64,000 nucleotides of DNA from Magnetococcales bacterium. GTDB lineage: Bacteria; Pseudomonadota; Magnetococcia; Magnetococcales; UBA8363. Of this stretch, positions 63,702 through 64,000 are shown piece after piece (position 1 is the stretch's first letter; each line of letters starts with the position of its first letter). Under the pieces are notes generated by a model that saw only the letters and a program-made list of their open reading frames with translations, was not told where the DNA came from and did not search any database. Location: positions 1 to 64,000 of the forward strand of contig JADGCV010000023.1 of NCBI GenBank assembly GCA_015228815.1. Reading direction: 5' to 3'. Position numbers and translations under genes: made by a program.

Positions 63702-64000
63702 ATGAACCGTTTGTCCACGGCGCTCCCCGTCGTCTTGTGGCTGCTGTCGTTCACGGCAATCCCGACCGTCATGGGAGAACAGGCCGTGCCCGCCAACGGG
63801 TCGAAAACTTCCGGCGCGGAAAAGAACGAAGCCGCCATCACCCCGCCCCCCTTGTGGACCTACACCCCCTACAACCGCAAGGACCCGTTCCAGGCCCCCC
63901 CCGACGTCCAAGAGGCCGAAGAACGCCCCCAGGGCGCGGTCATTCCGGAAAAACCAAAACGGACGAAGGAATTTCTCGAATCCTTCGAGCTGGACAGCCT
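63702..64000 (+). CDS. pilP: Type IV pilus assembly protein PilP, N-terminal part
   Basis: At least 99 residues, cut by the window edge. After a signal-like helix (ALPVVLWLLSFTAIPTVMG) comes the disordered Pro/Ala/Lys-rich segment with YNRKDPFQAP, the PilP motif that binds PilN-PilO. No lipobox Cys is seen, whereas PilP is often a lipoprotein. pilQ should follow. Confidence 0.85.
   Translation, partial: MNRLSTALPVVLWLLSFTAIPTVMGEQAVPANGSKTSGAEKNEAAITPPPLWTYTPYNRKDPFQAPPDVQEAEERPQGAVIPEKPKRTKEFLESFELDS

Overview
This 64 kb window is chromosomal DNA of a GC-rich, Gram-negative, flagellated bacterium with type IV pili. The outer-membrane polysaccharide export machinery, fliQ-fliR-flhB, pilMNOP, PBP1A, Aas and the thiS-thiG fusion fit a deep-branching proteobacterium. 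A relative of the Magnetococcales is my guess from overall impression; no magnetosome gene is visible and the 16S gene lies off the left edge, so this is inference only.

Layout: the first bases are the 5' end of a leftward 16S rRNA gene with its leader, boxA-like site and promoter. Next come a CcsA/YpjD-like membrane protein, ispD-ispF, a cyclic-nucleotide-binding-fold protein, recA-parC and a Phd antitoxin with a broken ParE toxin. From 7.9 to 12.9 kb lies a twitching cluster of three PilT/PilU-family ATPases and two FlgO-like lipoproteins. From 12.9 to 15.0 kb is a toxin-antitoxin graveyard (Rpn fragment, hicA and hicB scraps, higBA with no normal toxin start codon, intact hicAB) built around a 95-bp direct duplication. 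groESL and a Gdt1/UPF0016 cation exporter follow. From 18.3 to 27.4 kb is an exopolysaccharide operon: initiating glycosyl-1-phosphate transferase, beta-barrel, Wza, Wzc-type tyrosine kinase, helper, O-antigen ligase/polymerase and a secreted putative glycosidase. A large Ser/Thr-rich lipoprotein follows on the other strand.

From 29.8 to 43.5 kb are gltX, a SEC-C protein with aspS, an Aas-like acyl-ACP synthetase with a degenerate acyltransferase domain, a TolC-adaptor pair, flagellar export genes (fliQ, fliR, flhB), a PerM-family protein and a secreted coiled-coil protein. From 43.5 to 52.7 kb is the most unusual part. A 1053-residue FecR-domain protein carries two different Ala-rich tandem arrays (16-residue and 14-residue units). 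It is divergent from a tightly coupled operon of a diheme cytochrome c with one CX3CH motif, an exported TPR-CHAT (caspase-like) protein and a TAXI-type solute-binding protein. I regard this as the best candidate for an undescribed envelope system.

From 52.8 kb to the end are a HybE-like protein, a thiS-thiG fusion, cheV, a small PsiF-like protein, rsmA, plsC, mrcA (PBP1A) and, divergent from mrcA, pilMNOP running off the right edge. Long perfect hairpins recur between genes (10.5, 34.7, 43.5 and 52.7 kb) and look like dispersed extragenic palindromes that may double as terminators. Genes within operons often overlap by ATGA, GTGA or TGATG, which suggests translational coupling.
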